From Nitrososphaerota archaeon (GTDB lineage Archaea; Thermoproteota; Nitrososphaeria; Nitrososphaerales; Nitrosopumilaceae), in NCBI GenBank assembly GCA_021325595.1, contig JAJPGX010000031.1, forward strand, positions 1 through 64,000: 64,000 nt of DNA, read 5' to 3'. The notes under the pieces are model-generated. The model ran no database searches. It was given only the letters and a program-made list of their open reading frames with translations, and was not told the DNA's origin. The translations under genes and the position numbers were made by a program. Positions 53,069 through 62,755 of this stretch are shown here, piece after piece; position 1 is the first letter of the stretch; every line of letters starts with the position of its first letter.

Positions 53069-53374
53069 CTATCGTTGGATTATCTGTATTCTATACACTG
53101 GTCGCTTTCCCTTGTCATATATTGCATATCGTGTTATGATTACTGATTCTATTCTTGCATCTCTAAAAAACTTGGTATGAGCTTCTTTATCACCAGTAAA
53201 CAGATCGCATCCATTTTCATAACAATATCCACCAATTTTCTCATCTTTTGTTTCAGGTGGTAGCTCATTGATTGAACCTACCAGGATTATTTCCTCATAT
53301 TCTTCCTTGATGAGATCCTTTACATGTATACCCCAACCAAGGATGTCATTATCGATTATAGCTCTACTTCCCAA
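53069..53374 (-). CDS. PIN-like (DUF5615/Mut7-C type) nuclease candidate
   Basis: The 101-residue product has the outline of short PIN-like proteins: an N-terminal strand with acidic residues (AIIDNDILG), then IGGYCYENGCDLFTGDKEAH, which matches the LFTxD motif that forms the second half of the active site, and a final strand (SVIITRYAIYD). In this family the acidic residues bind metal for RNA cleavage, and many members are toxins. A divergent 59-residue frame starts 96 bases away and could be its partner. The start could lie one or two codons from ATG 53374. Confidence 0.55.
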   Translation of the reverse strand: MGSRAIIDNDILGWGIHVKDLIKEEYEEIILVGSINELPPETKDEKIGGYCYENGCDLFTGDKEAHTKFFRDARIESVIITRYAIYDKGKRPVYRIQIIQR

Positions 53375-53469
53375 TGATAACGATTTATCGTAAGAAGAGA
53401 TAAGGTTTACAGAATTAAGTTCATCAATATTATAAACATGAGTTACTTTCTATAGAACAAGATTAAGAG

Positions 53470-53649
53470 ATGAAAAACCTAGGAATATACGATTCATTTC
53501 TTTTTGATGAACATATTCTAATTTCACTTGATAAGAAATGGATTGAGGTTTTTGGTGAGATTCCAAAATTTGAAGTAAAAATAGACAGTAAAGGAAAACT
53601 GCATCTGGTATCTACCAAATCTATTCAATATAAGAAAAATATTCAATAG
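53470..53649 (+). CDS. 59-residue protein, possible antitoxin partner
   Basis: An ATG at 53470 opens a 59-codon frame to TAG at 53647-53649. The product has SLDKKWIEVFGEIPKFEVKI followed by DSKGKLHLVS, a strand pattern that recalls AbrB-like swapped-hairpin domains (xKIDxKGKLxL). That resemblance is weak. It is divergent from the PIN-like gene and fills an otherwise empty stretch. A toxin-antitoxin link is inferred from position only. Confidence 0.45.
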   Translation: MKNLGIYDSFLFDEHILISLDKKWIEVFGEIPKFEVKIDSKGKLHLVSTKSIQYKKNIQ

Positions 53650-53704
53650 ATCAAGTATATCTCAAATACAAAAACTATCTCATATATTTCATATACAACA
53701 TATT

Positions 53705-54595
53705 TTAAAAATCTGCAATCGTAGTAGTCAAATCTATTCTAAATACCGATGTAGGTATAATGGATTCTGGATCATTTATCATAATTCCATCATTATGAAA
53801 TTTGAAAATTGGAAATACAAATAGGTGGATTACATTATTCCATTTTAAGAAATAGATTGGAATGATTTTGTATTTTTCGTATTTTCTAAATCTTGATGCA
53901 GGATAAGCAATTTTATGCCAACCAATATCTAATCCTTTATTTTGTGATAATGATTTTGCCTCAAACAATAAAATGTGATCTTTAGTCCATATAGTATAAT
54001 CAAGTTCTTCTTGACCATCAAAGTCATAAATTGGTTGTATGTCATTTCCTTTCTTGTTTGCATATACCTTAAACTGAGAGCGTTTGTTGCCACGCGGACC
54101 TACATACCATTTTACATTACCTAAGAGTTCTTTTACAAGAGAATCATAAACACCCAATATGTTGAGTTGTTCTAGACCAGCGTTTTCTTGTCTTGTCATA
54201 AATGCATTCAAGAGATCTGAAAATTCTTCATCGTAGATGGGCTTTAGTTTGGTATATTTCGCGGTATTCAAATCAAGATAAGGCTTGGCAAATTGTGTCT
54301 CATCAAGTATCATAAAATTACCACTACCTGTCCTTAGAACATACAGATTCTTTTCTCTTAGAATAGGGGATTGATATGACCAAAAATCTATTGAAAGATA
54401 ATTTGCAGTATTTTGATCAGGTGTAAAGTTATATCTCTTAGAAAATTCCTTGAATGGTTTATCACTTAGAAAGAAACCAAGTGAGTTAATCTGATTCTTA
54501 AAATCTTGTTCATTAACAAGGGTATTGAGAACTTGATCCCATGAATCGGTTTTTTGCGTCCTTAACAGTACCATTGTATACACATACGTTATCAA
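53705..54595 (-). CDS. PD-(D/E)XK-like nuclease
   Basis: The 296-residue product carries QEELDYTIWTKDHILLFEAKS (about residues 192-211). The Asp, then the Glu-x-Lys at the strand end, form the PD-(D/E)XK nuclease centre. A later KIAYPASRFRKYEKYKIIPIYFL fits the helix and strand after the core. The N-terminal half is helical and may bind the target. ATG 54574 (residue 8) is an alternative start. It is divergent from the SRA-HNH gene, with only 46 bases between them, which suggests a shared control region. Confidence 0.65.
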   Translation of the reverse strand: MITYVYTMVLLRTQKTDSWDQVLNTLVNEQDFKNQINSLGFFLSDKPFKEFSKRYNFTPDQNTANYLSIDFWSYQSPILREKNLYVLRTGSGNFMILDETQFAKPYLDLNTAKYTKLKPIYDEEFSDLLNAFMTRQENAGLEQLNILGVYDSLVKELLGNVKWYVGPRGNKRSQFKVYANKKGNDIQPIYDFDGQEELDYTIWTKDHILLFEAKSLSQNKGLDIGWHKIAYPASRFRKYEKYKIIPIYFLKWNNVIHLFVFPIFKFHNDGIMINDPESIIPTSVFRIDLTTTIADF

Positions 54596-54641
54596 GTGGC
54601 AAAGACTTAACTTTTATTGCAAACTGATTTAGATCGTTCTT

Positions 54642-55340
54642 GTGAATATGACAGATGATATTTTTTCTTTTAATGAAATGTGTAGAAGAGAAAATGATGT
54701 CGTTTTACAAAGAGGTATGAATTTTGGATTGGGAAAAAATTATTCTGTAATTCTAATGTCAAGAGCAAGTAATGCCCCCTATAGAGATAGAATTGAAGAT
54801 GGAGGAATTACCATAATATATGAAGGACATGATATGCCAAGAACAAAAGAAAATTCTAATCCAAAATCGATTGATCAACAAGGCTCTACTCCTAAAGGTA
54901 CGTTAACTCAAAACGGAAAATTTTACAAGGCTGCTCATGATTATAAAGCTAAGAAAAGACCAGCTGAATTGGTCAAAGTGTATGAAAAGATTAGACCAGG
55001 AATTTGGACATATAATGGAGTTTTCAAATTAACTGATTCTTGGAAAGAGAAAGATGATACTAGAAATGTCTTTATGTTTAAGCTTGAAGCAACAGAAGAT
55101 TCAGTTTTAACAAATTCAAATAATCCAATAGATTTGAAGCATCGAAGAATAATTCCGACGTGGGTCAAAAGAGAAGTATGGAAAAGAGATAAAGGAAAAT
55201 GCATCAAGTGTGGTTCCACAAATAATCTTCACTTTGATCATGTCATTCCATTTTCGAAAGGTGGTGCATCAATAACTCCCGATAACGTACAGATTCTCTG
55301 TGCAAGACATAATATCGGAAAGAGTGACAATATAGAATAA
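54642..55340 (+). CDS. SRA-HNH enzyme, likely modification-dependent restriction endonuclease
   Basis: The N-terminal half (residues about 25-150) has the SRA/YDG pattern: GITIIYEGHDMPR, then QGSTPKGTLTQNGKFYKAA, and PAELVKVYEKIRPGIWTYNGVFKL. SRA domains flip out and read modified cytosines. The C-terminal HNH nuclease has CIKCGS (187-190), HFDHVIPFSKGG with the active His, and ILCARHN. The SRA-plus-HNH order is that of modification-dependent enzymes that cut DNA carrying 5-methyl- or 5-hydroxymethylcytosine. Its place beside a type I restriction operon fits defence against modified phage or virus DNA. Confidence 0.85.
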   Translation: MNMTDDIFSFNEMCRRENDVVLQRGMNFGLGKNYSVILMSRASNAPYRDRIEDGGITIIYEGHDMPRTKENSNPKSIDQQGSTPKGTLTQNGKFYKAAHDYKAKKRPAELVKVYEKIRPGIWTYNGVFKLTDSWKEKDDTRNVFMFKLEATEDSVLTNSNNPIDLKHRRIIPTWVKREVWKRDKGKCIKCGSTNNLHFDHVIPFSKGGASITPDNVQILCARHNIGKSDNIE

Positions 55341-55434
55341 GTCGTATTTTACCAATTGATTTTGATTCTTTCTTTTGTACTAATAGATAGAAAAGGATCT
55401 GATTTAAGACACTTATTTTATAGAACAATGAGAA

Positions 55435-56841
55435 ATGACTAGTCTTACTTTCTATGGTGGGGTAAACGAAATTGGTGGGAATAAAATACTCCTAGAAGAT
55501 AAGGACACCAAAGTTTTTCTAGATTTTGGCAAGAGCTTCAGTCGTCGCGCCAGGTATTTTGAAGAATATATCAATCCTAGAACATCAAATGGTATAGTAG
55601 ATTTTCTTACTATGGGACTCGTACCAGACATTCAAGGAGTTTACAGAGACGACCTCATGGTAATGGCAGGAAGAAAACCCCAGAAACCTGAGATAGATGC
55701 CATACTTTTATCTCATGCTCATTCTGATCATGCAGATTACATCTCATTTTTACATGAAGATATTCCAGTATACATGGGCGCAGCATGCCATCTTATCTTA
55801 AAAGCATTAGAAGAGAGGGGTTCAAGAACAATAGAGCGAGAAATTCTAAATTACAAACCAAGGCCATACAATATTAAAGATAAACCAATTCCAAGAGAGA
55901 TCAATGAATTTAGAACTGGTGACAAATTTAAGATTGGTTCACTTGAGATAGAACCAATTCATGTAGATCATTCTGTTCCTGGTGCATATGGTTTTATCAT
56001 TTACACATCAGAAGGACCGATTGTGTATACCGGAGATATTAGATTACATGGTACTCATTCTGATATGACTCGAGATTTTATCCAGAAAGCAAAAGAAGTA
56101 AAACCAATTGCTCTGATAACTGAGGGAACTAGAATTGCGGACGAAGCAAAAGAAGAAAGTGAAGATAAGGTCTACAAAGAATCTGGAAAAAAGGTTGCAG
56201 AATCTGAAAATCTAGTATTTACTGATTTTAATTTCAAAGATGTTGATAGACTAAAAACATTTTTTAACATAGCAAAAGAAAATGATAGAAAATTTGTTGT
56301 AAAAATTAATGATGCTTACTTTTTGAAATATTTATCTCAGGATAAACACTTGGATGTACCAAACATTGATGATGAAAATATCATAATTTATCTTCCAAAA
56401 CGTGGTTCTGGTTCGTATTCTGACTCGGATTATAAGGGAAATGATAAGGAATTTCTTGATTTGCATAATACATGGACTGCAGAACAAATTGCAGCTAGAC
56501 CCAACAAGGTACTCTGCGCCATTGGATTTTACAGTTTTACTGCCTTGATAGATATGAAACCCAAGACTGGTGCTTTGTACATACACTCTGCATCTGAGCC
56601 ATATAATGAAGAACAGGAACTATCCCAGGAACGAATTGACGCCTGGCTTGAACACTTTGGTATGAACAAGTTCCAAAGCCATTGCTCAGGGCATGCTAGA
56701 GGGCAAGACCTTCTTGAGGCAGTAAAGGAAATTGGAGCCAAAACACTCTATCCTGTACATACAGTACATCCAGAATTATATCAAAAAGTGTCAAAAAATA
56801 TGGTTTTGATTAAAGAAGGTGTCAAATACAACATATCTTAA
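55435..56841 (+). CDS. RNase J/MBL-fold nuclease linked to a type I restriction operon
   Basis: The 468-residue protein has the metallo-beta-lactamase motif LLSHAHSDHADY near residues 90-101, HVDHSVPGAYGF, and VYTGDIRLHG. The beta-CASP part has ALITEGTR (motif A-like), and the C-terminus has SHCSGHARGQDLL and YPVHTVHPE. This is the layout of RNase J-type 5' exonucleases. Its stop lies 13 bases before the hsdM ATG on the same strand. It is most likely a nuclease of the restriction operon rather than a general RNase J, though housekeeping RNA decay cannot be excluded. Confidence 0.8.
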   Translation: MTSLTFYGGVNEIGGNKILLEDKDTKVFLDFGKSFSRRARYFEEYINPRTSNGIVDFLTMGLVPDIQGVYRDDLMVMAGRKPQKPEIDAILLSHAHSDHADYISFLHEDIPVYMGAACHLILKALEERGSRTIEREILNYKPRPYNIKDKPIPREINEFRTGDKFKIGSLEIEPIHVDHSVPGAYGFIIYTSEGPIVYTGDIRLHGTHSDMTRDFIQKAKEVKPIALITEGTRIADEAKEESEDKVYKESGKKVAESENLVFTDFNFKDVDRLKTFFNIAKENDRKFVVKINDAYFLKYLSQDKHLDVPNIDDENIIIYLPKRGSGSYSDSDYKGNDKEFLDLHNTWTAEQIAARPNKVLCAIGFYSFTALIDMKPKTGALYIHSASEPYNEEQELSQERIDAWLEHFGMNKFQSHCSGHARGQDLLEAVKEIGAKTLYPVHTVHPELYQKVSKNMVLIKEGVKYNIS

Positions 56842-56854
56842 AAGATGTCGGGTT

Positions 56855-58459
56855 ATGGCTAAATCAAAATCTAAAAATCATGAAGAGATGAGTTTGGAGG
56901 ACAAGCTTTGGGAGACTGCTGAACAGCTTCGAAGCTCAGTCGAAGTATCAGAGTACAAGTATATTGCTTTAGGTTTGATGTTCTTAAAATTCATCTCAGA
57001 TAGATTTGATGAAAGACAAAAAGAATTAGAAGAAGAAAGTAAAAATCCAAAGAGCCCTAACTACTGTAAAACAGATAAAGAAAGGAATTATCTACTAAAT
57101 CTCAAAGATCAATACACATCAAAAGGCATATTCTATCTAAAAGACGGTGACAAGTGGTCAAACCTTCGCAAAATAGCTTCAAGTGAAAAAAATCTAGGAA
57201 TTGCAATTGATAAAATGTTACTTGAAATTGAAAAAGATAATCCAGAACTAGAAAATGTACTTCCAAAGATATTTTCTGGCTCTACCATTCCAAATCAGAA
57301 CTTGCAACAGTTAATAGAATTATTTGATACCATATCTCCGGGTAAAAAAACAGAGATTGCAAAAGATTCGTTTGGACGAATCTATGAATTTTTCATGAAA
57401 AAGTTTTCTAAAAAAGAAGGTCAAAAAGGTGGAGAATTTTTCACACCAGAATCTATAGTAAGACTACTCGTTGAGATTTTAGAACCATATGAGGGGATAA
57501 TATATGATCCAACTTGTGGTTCTGGAGGAATGTTTGTTCAGAGTGTCAAGTTTTTGGATGCTCACAAAAATGGTACTAGTAAAAAAGGAATCTCAATTTA
57601 TGGAATAGAGAAACAGACTGGAATCTGGCGTATCTGTAAGATGAATCTCTCAATTCGGGGTATTGAAAGTAAGAATATCACGCGTGCAGACTGTCTTTTG
57701 GAGCATCCATACCCGAATCTAAAGGCTAATAGAGTCATGGCAAATCCTCCCTTTAATCTCAGAGAATGGGGATATGATCACCTAAAAGATGATAAGAGAT
57801 TTTCACAGCTTGGAGTGCCTTCACCAAGCAAACCAGGTGGAAATTATGCGTTCATGGAACACATGCTATACCATTTAAATGAAAAAGATGGTAGGATGGG
57901 CCTTGTTTTGGCAAATGGTTCCATGTCAGCTGGTGGAACTGAAGGAAAGATTCGACAAAAACTAGTAGAATTTGATTGGGTTGATTGCATGATAGCACTT
58001 CCTACAAATCTTTTCTTTACTGTTACAATTCCAGCTTGCCTTTGGTTTTTTACTAAAAACAAGAATGATGGTAAGACAAGAAAGAGAAATGGTCAGACTC
58101 TATTTATTGATACAAGAAAGATCTTTACCAAAGTAGATAGAGTGTTAAATGAATTTTCAGAAGATCAAATACAGAAAATTTCTGGAACTTATCGATCGTA
58201 TATCGGAGAGAAAGGCTATCCAAAGTATGAAGATGTTTCTGGATATTGCAAAGTAGCTACAAAAGATGAGATTGCAAAAAATAATTTTGTTTTGACACCT
58301 GGCAGATATGTTGGTGCTGAAGACATTGAGGAAGATGATGAACCATTTGAAGATAAAATGAAGAGATTAGTAAAAGAATATGCTAACTTGTCAGAAAAAT
58401 CAAAAGAATTAGACAAAGAAATACGTAAGAATTTGAAAGAGATTGGTTTTGAGATCTGA
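56855..58459 (+). CDS. hsdM: Type I DNA methyltransferase, HsdM
   Basis: HsdM methylates adenine at the sequence chosen by HsdS. ATG 56855 (534 residues) is preferred, because an in-frame ATG 36 bases earlier lies inside the upstream gene. An N-terminal helical domain (LEDKLWETAEQLRSSVEVSEYK) precedes the methylase core with IYDPTCGSGGMFVQSVK (motif I, about residue 218) and RVMANPPFNLREWG (motif IV NPPF, about 297). The C-terminal coil interacts with HsdS. It overlaps hsdS by 17 bases. Confidence 0.96.
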   Translation: MAKSKSKNHEEMSLEDKLWETAEQLRSSVEVSEYKYIALGLMFLKFISDRFDERQKELEEESKNPKSPNYCKTDKERNYLLNLKDQYTSKGIFYLKDGDKWSNLRKIASSEKNLGIAIDKMLLEIEKDNPELENVLPKIFSGSTIPNQNLQQLIELFDTISPGKKTEIAKDSFGRIYEFFMKKFSKKEGQKGGEFFTPESIVRLLVEILEPYEGIIYDPTCGSGGMFVQSVKFLDAHKNGTSKKGISIYGIEKQTGIWRICKMNLSIRGIESKNITRADCLLEHPYPNLKANRVMANPPFNLREWGYDHLKDDKRFSQLGVPSPSKPGGNYAFMEHMLYHLNEKDGRMGLVLANGSMSAGGTEGKIRQKLVEFDWVDCMIALPTNLFFTVTIPACLWFFTKNKNDGKTRKRNGQTLFIDTRKIFTKVDRVLNEFSEDQIQKISGTYRSYIGEKGYPKYEDVSGYCKVATKDEIAKNNFVLTPGRYVGAEDIEEDDEPFEDKMKRLVKEYANLSEKSKELDKEIRKNLKEIGFEI

Positions 58460-59690
58460 ATTAGTCTATTCAATGAAAAAAATTGGAAGTGGAGCTATTG
58501 TATTCTCTGGATATGCCTTTAAAAGCAAAGATTTAGGTTCTTATGGAATACCAGTTGTTAAAATAAAAAATGTAAACAATAGAATAGTTACATTATCAAA
58601 TGTAGAATATTTTCCAAATGAAAAAGTAACAGAAAAACTAAGAAAATTCTTTCTTGAGAATGGAGACCTATTGATAGCTATGACTGGTCAAGGATCAGTT
58701 GGCAGAGTAGGAAAATTGCGTCTTTCCTCAAATCAAAAAGTCTTACTTAATCAACGCGTAGGTAAATTTATTATTGAATCAGATAGTCTTGATAAGGAAT
58801 TTCTATATCAGATTATTTCTTCGCCCTATTACGAGCAGATTTTATTTGATGCGGGAAATGGAAGTGGTCAACCAAACTTAAGTCCAGATGCAATATTAGA
58901 TGTTGAAATTCCATTCCCAGATATTTTTATTCAAAGGAAAATAGCAAAAATTCTTTCATCTTTAGACGATAAAGTTTGGTTTTTACAAAGACAAAATGAA
59001 ATATTAGAAAAAATAATTCAATCAATCTTCAAATCATGGTTTATTGATTTTGATGGACAGACAGAGTTTGTTGATTCTGAGTTAGGAGAGATACCAAAAG
59101 GATGGGAAGTTTGCTCTCTTAAAGAAGTTTTATCATTACTAAAAGATGGTAGCCACAATCCTCCACAAAGGGTTAAAGAAGGTATAAAGTTCATAGCCGG
59201 CGCATCAGATCTGAAACATTTTGAAATAGATTTTACAAATTGTACTTACATAACAAAAGAAGAATATGAAAAGATTCACAAATATTGGGAGATTAAATCT
59301 GATGATATACTACTTACAATTGTAGGTACAGTTGGAAATATTGGAATTGTAAAAGAGTTTGATTTACCATTTTCATTGCAGAGAAGTATTGCTGTCCTGA
59401 GACCTAATGATAAAATAGATTTTGTTTTTCTTTATTGTCTTTTAAACACAATAGAATTTGAACAGTTTCTTTATGCCAACATTAATCCTACCGGTCAGCC
59501 TGGAATTTATTTGGGGACATTATCCGAATTTAAAATAGTACTACCGTCTCAAGAGTTAATTAAAAGTTTTAGCAAAATTAGTAAACCAATTATTTCACTA
59601 ATTCAGAAGAATTATGAAAATATTAGAATGTTGAAGAATATTCGTGACTATCTTCTTCCAAAACTAATGTCAGGAGAAATTAGAGTATGA
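58443..59690 (+). CDS. hsdS: Type I specificity subunit, HsdS
   Basis: HsdS carries two target-recognition domains. The 415-residue product starts with TTG at 58443, overlapping hsdM by 17 bases; ATG 58473 is a plausible later start. The first domain has FSGYAFKSKDLGSYGIPVVK and LLIAMTGQGSVGRVGK. The central helix follows (QRKIAKILSSLDDKVWFLQRQNEI..), then the second domain with LGEIPKGWEVCSLKEVL and ITNIGIVKEF-like segments, and the final helix ends in YLLPKLMSGEIRV. Both half-sites and both helices are present, so it should be functional. Confidence 0.93.
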   Translation: MVLRSELVYSMKKIGSGAIVFSGYAFKSKDLGSYGIPVVKIKNVNNRIVTLSNVEYFPNEKVTEKLRKFFLENGDLLIAMTGQGSVGRVGKLRLSSNQKVLLNQRVGKFIIESDSLDKEFLYQIISSPYYEQILFDAGNGSGQPNLSPDAILDVEIPFPDIFIQRKIAKILSSLDDKVWFLQRQNEILEKIIQSIFKSWFIDFDGQTEFVDSELGEIPKGWEVCSLKEVLSLLKDGSHNPPQRVKEGIKFIAGASDLKHFEIDFTNCTYITKEEYEKIHKYWEIKSDDILLTIVGTVGNIGIVKEFDLPFSLQRSIAVLRPNDKIDFVFLYCLLNTIEFEQFLYANINPTGQPGIYLGTLSEFKIVLPSQELIKSFSKISKPIISLIQKNYENIRMLKNIRDYLLPKLMSGEIRV

Positions 59691-62600
59691 GTCCATCTGA
59701 ATTAAATGAAGAACAGCTAGTGGAAAAACCAGCAGAGAGAACATTTGCAGAATTAGGATTTGAGATCATTTATGGTCCTAATATTCATCCAGGAAAGGAA
59801 AATGCAGAACGAGAATCATTATACGAAGTACTGTTCAAGGGTAGATTACGAACAAAACTTGAGCAGTTAAACCCGGGTCTGCCCAAAGACGTCTACGATA
59901 TAGCTATACAGCAGATAGACGGTCTATCTCAGCCCTCGTTGATAGAAAATAATCGAGAATTTTATCAAATGCTCTTATCCGGTGTTAAAGTCGCCTACCA
60001 AAAAGATGGTAAAACAACATACTATGCATTAAAACTAATTGAATTTGATCCTGATAAAGTAAATGAAAATGATTTTTTGGCAGTACGACAGTTTTACGTG
60101 AGACAACATGAACTAAAAAAAATAGATCATGCTATTTTCATAAACGGTATACCTCTTGTCTTACTTGAATACAAAGATCCTACAAATACGAGTGCTACCA
60201 TTCTTGATGCTTATCATCAGCTTGGACGTAAGGATTATCAAAAGTACATTCCAAAAATTTTCTATTATAATACATTTCTAGTAATTAGTGACAGGACAAA
60301 GGCAAAATATGGAACCATGACTGCACCATTTGAGAGATTCTCTGATTGGAATGATCCTCTAAACCCCGATAAACAAGTAGCAAATAGACTAGAATTAATG
60401 CAAAAGTTAATGTTTGAAAAATCGACTTTGCTTGATTTAATTCAAAATTATTTAGAATACGAAAGTGATGGTAAGAATGTTATTAAAAAAATTGCTCAAC
60501 AACATCAATATCTTGCAGTAAACACAGCTGTAAAACAAACATTAGATGTGTTCTCACAAAAAAATGAAAACCGAATTGGTGTTGTATGGCATACTACAGG
60601 TAGTGGAAAATCATTAACAATGATTTTGTATACCAATATTTTATCACAAATAAAAAAATTAGAAAATCCAACATTTCTCGTTTTAACTGATAGAAGAGAT
60701 CTAGATGAACAGTTAAACGATTTTTTCATACTGGCTGGATTTCCATATCCAAAACCAGAGACTGCAATCTTAGAGGCTGAATCTATACTAGATTTAAGAG
60801 AAAAGCTTTCAGTTCCAGCTGGAAAGATCATCTTTACTACAATTCAGAAATTCCAGGTAACAGAAGATGAGAAAGAAGGAATGGCTAGGTATCCAAAGAT
60901 CTCAGACAGGCGAAATATCATCATCATAGCAGATGAGGCACATCGTTCTCAATACAAAAAGATGGCTCAAAACTTGCAAAGAGCCCTTCCAAACGCACTA
61001 AAAATAGGCTTTACAGGCACGCCTATTGAGAGGGAAGACAAGTCAACTACCCAGGTTTTTGGCAATATAATATCAGCATACAAAATTTCTGATGCCGTAA
61101 GAGACAAGGCAACTGTAGAGATTAGCTGTCAGAGAAGACAGGTTCAGCTACATTTGATAAACAAAATGATTGGTACAGATTTTAATAAAATTACTGAAGG
61201 ATTAGATCCAGATGCAATAGAACATTTATCAAAGAAATGGTCTGAGCTTAAGATTCTCTTAGAAGATCCTGACAGAATTGAAGTAATTGCAAAAGATATA
61301 GTGGAACATTTTAATGAAAAGAAAAAAATTGTTAAAGGAAAGGCAATGCTTGCAGCTTCGACAAAACTAGCTGCTGCACGATATACAGATATTATATCAA
61401 AAATTCCTGGTGCTCCCAAGTGTACTTGTATCATTTCTGGTTCAACAAAATCATTAACTGAAGAAACATCAAAAGAAAAACAAGAAAGAGAAGATATTGT
61501 AAGTAAACATTACAAGGACAAAAAGGAGATAGATGATCTGATTATTAAATTCAAAAATGAAAATGATGATTTAGAGTTACTAATTGTATGTGATATGTTT
61601 CTTACCGGTTTTGATGCACCGTTACTTCATACAATGTATATTGATAAACCACTTCGAGATCATAATTTGATTCAAGCAATTTCTAGAGTAAACAGAGTCT
61701 GGAAGGACAAACCAGGTGGTTTGATTGTAGATTATATCGGAATTACAGATGATTTGAAGCGAGCATTTAGCAATTACAATTATTCTGATGTAAAAGGAGT
61801 AATGATTCCAACAGAAGAGATTGTACAATATATGATGCAGAAACATGAAGAACTTCTAAGCTTCTTTGTATCAGATATAGAAAATGTTGAGAATCTAACA
61901 AATGAAGAAGAAAGCAAACTATTAGATCAGGCAATTGAGGAAATTCTAGATGATGAAGAGGTGAAAAGAAAGTTCATCCAGAGTGTGGCAGAACTTACTA
62001 AAGCCTACGCCGTATGTACACCTGATCCAGCTTGTCTTGAGGTAGAACCTCACCTGAGATTCTTCCAAAAGATGAGGCGAATGATGGCAAAGTCAATTTC
62101 AGGTATACCTTATGCCCCGCCAGATAAGGAAAATGCGGTACAGGAATTAGTAGAAAAGGGAATTTCGGCTGATAAGAAGATAAAATTCTACAATATTACA
62201 TATGATGATGAAAAGATAGATCTCAGTAAGGACTATATCGAAAATATTAAAAAAATACCACAAAAAAATCTCAAAGTTGAGCTTGCCTACAAACTACTTG
62301 ATGATGCAATAAAAGCCAAGTTTAAGCGAAATTTAGTAAAACAAAAATCATTTCAAGAAAGAATAGAAAATTCACTAAGCAAGTATCATGCAAAATTTGA
62401 AGATTATGAAACTGTTATGGGAAGACTAGAACAAGTCGCAAAAGAAATAACTGAAGAAAAGAAACGAGAAGATGTACTGCAATTATCAGATGAGGAGATT
62501 GCATTTTATGATATTGTAATAAAAGGAAAAGAACACATCGAGTCTGATAAAACACTTCGAGATATTTCTATTGAATTAACAAATTATCTAAAAAAGAATA

Positions 62601-62755
62601 CAGGCATTGATTGGATTAATCAAGAACAAGTAAAAGCTGAGATCAGAATGGGTGTTAGAAAAATTCTATTGAAGGCAAATCTCCCATTTGATACTATTGA
62701 GAATCTAGTTCCTGTAATAATGCAACAAGCTGAGAATAATTATGGTCAATCGTAA
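59687..62755 (+). CDS. hsdR: Type I restriction motor subunit, HsdR
   Basis: HsdR cuts and translocates unmethylated DNA. The 1,022-residue product overlaps hsdS by four bases. The N-terminal nuclease domain has the Glu-x-Lys of VLLEYKDPTN (about 158-161). The helicase core has Walker A in WHTTGSGKSLTM (about 302), motif II as IIADEAHRSQYK (about 415), IGFTGTPIEREDKST, and the later motif QAISRVNRVWKDKPGG. The C-terminal helical part holds the contact with HsdM. All main motifs are intact. Confidence 0.96.
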   Translation: MSPSELNEEQLVEKPAERTFAELGFEIIYGPNIHPGKENAERESLYEVLFKGRLRTKLEQLNPGLPKDVYDIAIQQIDGLSQPSLIENNREFYQMLLSGVKVAYQKDGKTTYYALKLIEFDPDKVNENDFLAVRQFYVRQHELKKIDHAIFINGIPLVLLEYKDPTNTSATILDAYHQLGRKDYQKYIPKIFYYNTFLVISDRTKAKYGTMTAPFERFSDWNDPLNPDKQVANRLELMQKLMFEKSTLLDLIQNYLEYESDGKNVIKKIAQQHQYLAVNTAVKQTLDVFSQKNENRIGVVWHTTGSGKSLTMILYTNILSQIKKLENPTFLVLTDRRDLDEQLNDFFILAGFPYPKPETAILEAESILDLREKLSVPAGKIIFTTIQKFQVTEDEKEGMARYPKISDRRNIIIIADEAHRSQYKKMAQNLQRALPNALKIGFTGTPIEREDKSTTQVFGNIISAYKISDAVRDKATVEISCQRRQVQLHLINKMIGTDFNKITEGLDPDAIEHLSKKWSELKILLEDPDRIEVIAKDIVEHFNEKKKIVKGKAMLAASTKLAAARYTDIISKIPGAPKCTCIISGSTKSLTEETSKEKQEREDIVSKHYKDKKEIDDLIIKFKNENDDLELLIVCDMFLTGFDAPLLHTMYIDKPLRDHNLIQAISRVNRVWKDKPGGLIVDYIGITDDLKRAFSNYNYSDVKGVMIPTEEIVQYMMQKHEELLSFFVSDIENVENLTNEEESKLLDQAIEEILDDEEVKRKFIQSVAELTKAYAVCTPDPACLEVEPHLRFFQKMRRMMAKSISGIPYAPPDKENAVQELVEKGISADKKIKFYNITYDDEKIDLSKDYIENIKKIPQKNLKVELAYKLLDDAIKAKFKRNLVKQKSFQERIENSLSKYHAKFEDYETVMGRLEQVAKEITEEKKREDVLQLSDEEIAFYDIVIKGKEHIESDKTLRDISIELTNYLKKNTGIDWINQEQVKAEIRMGVRKILLKANLPFDTIENLVPVIMQQAENNYGQS

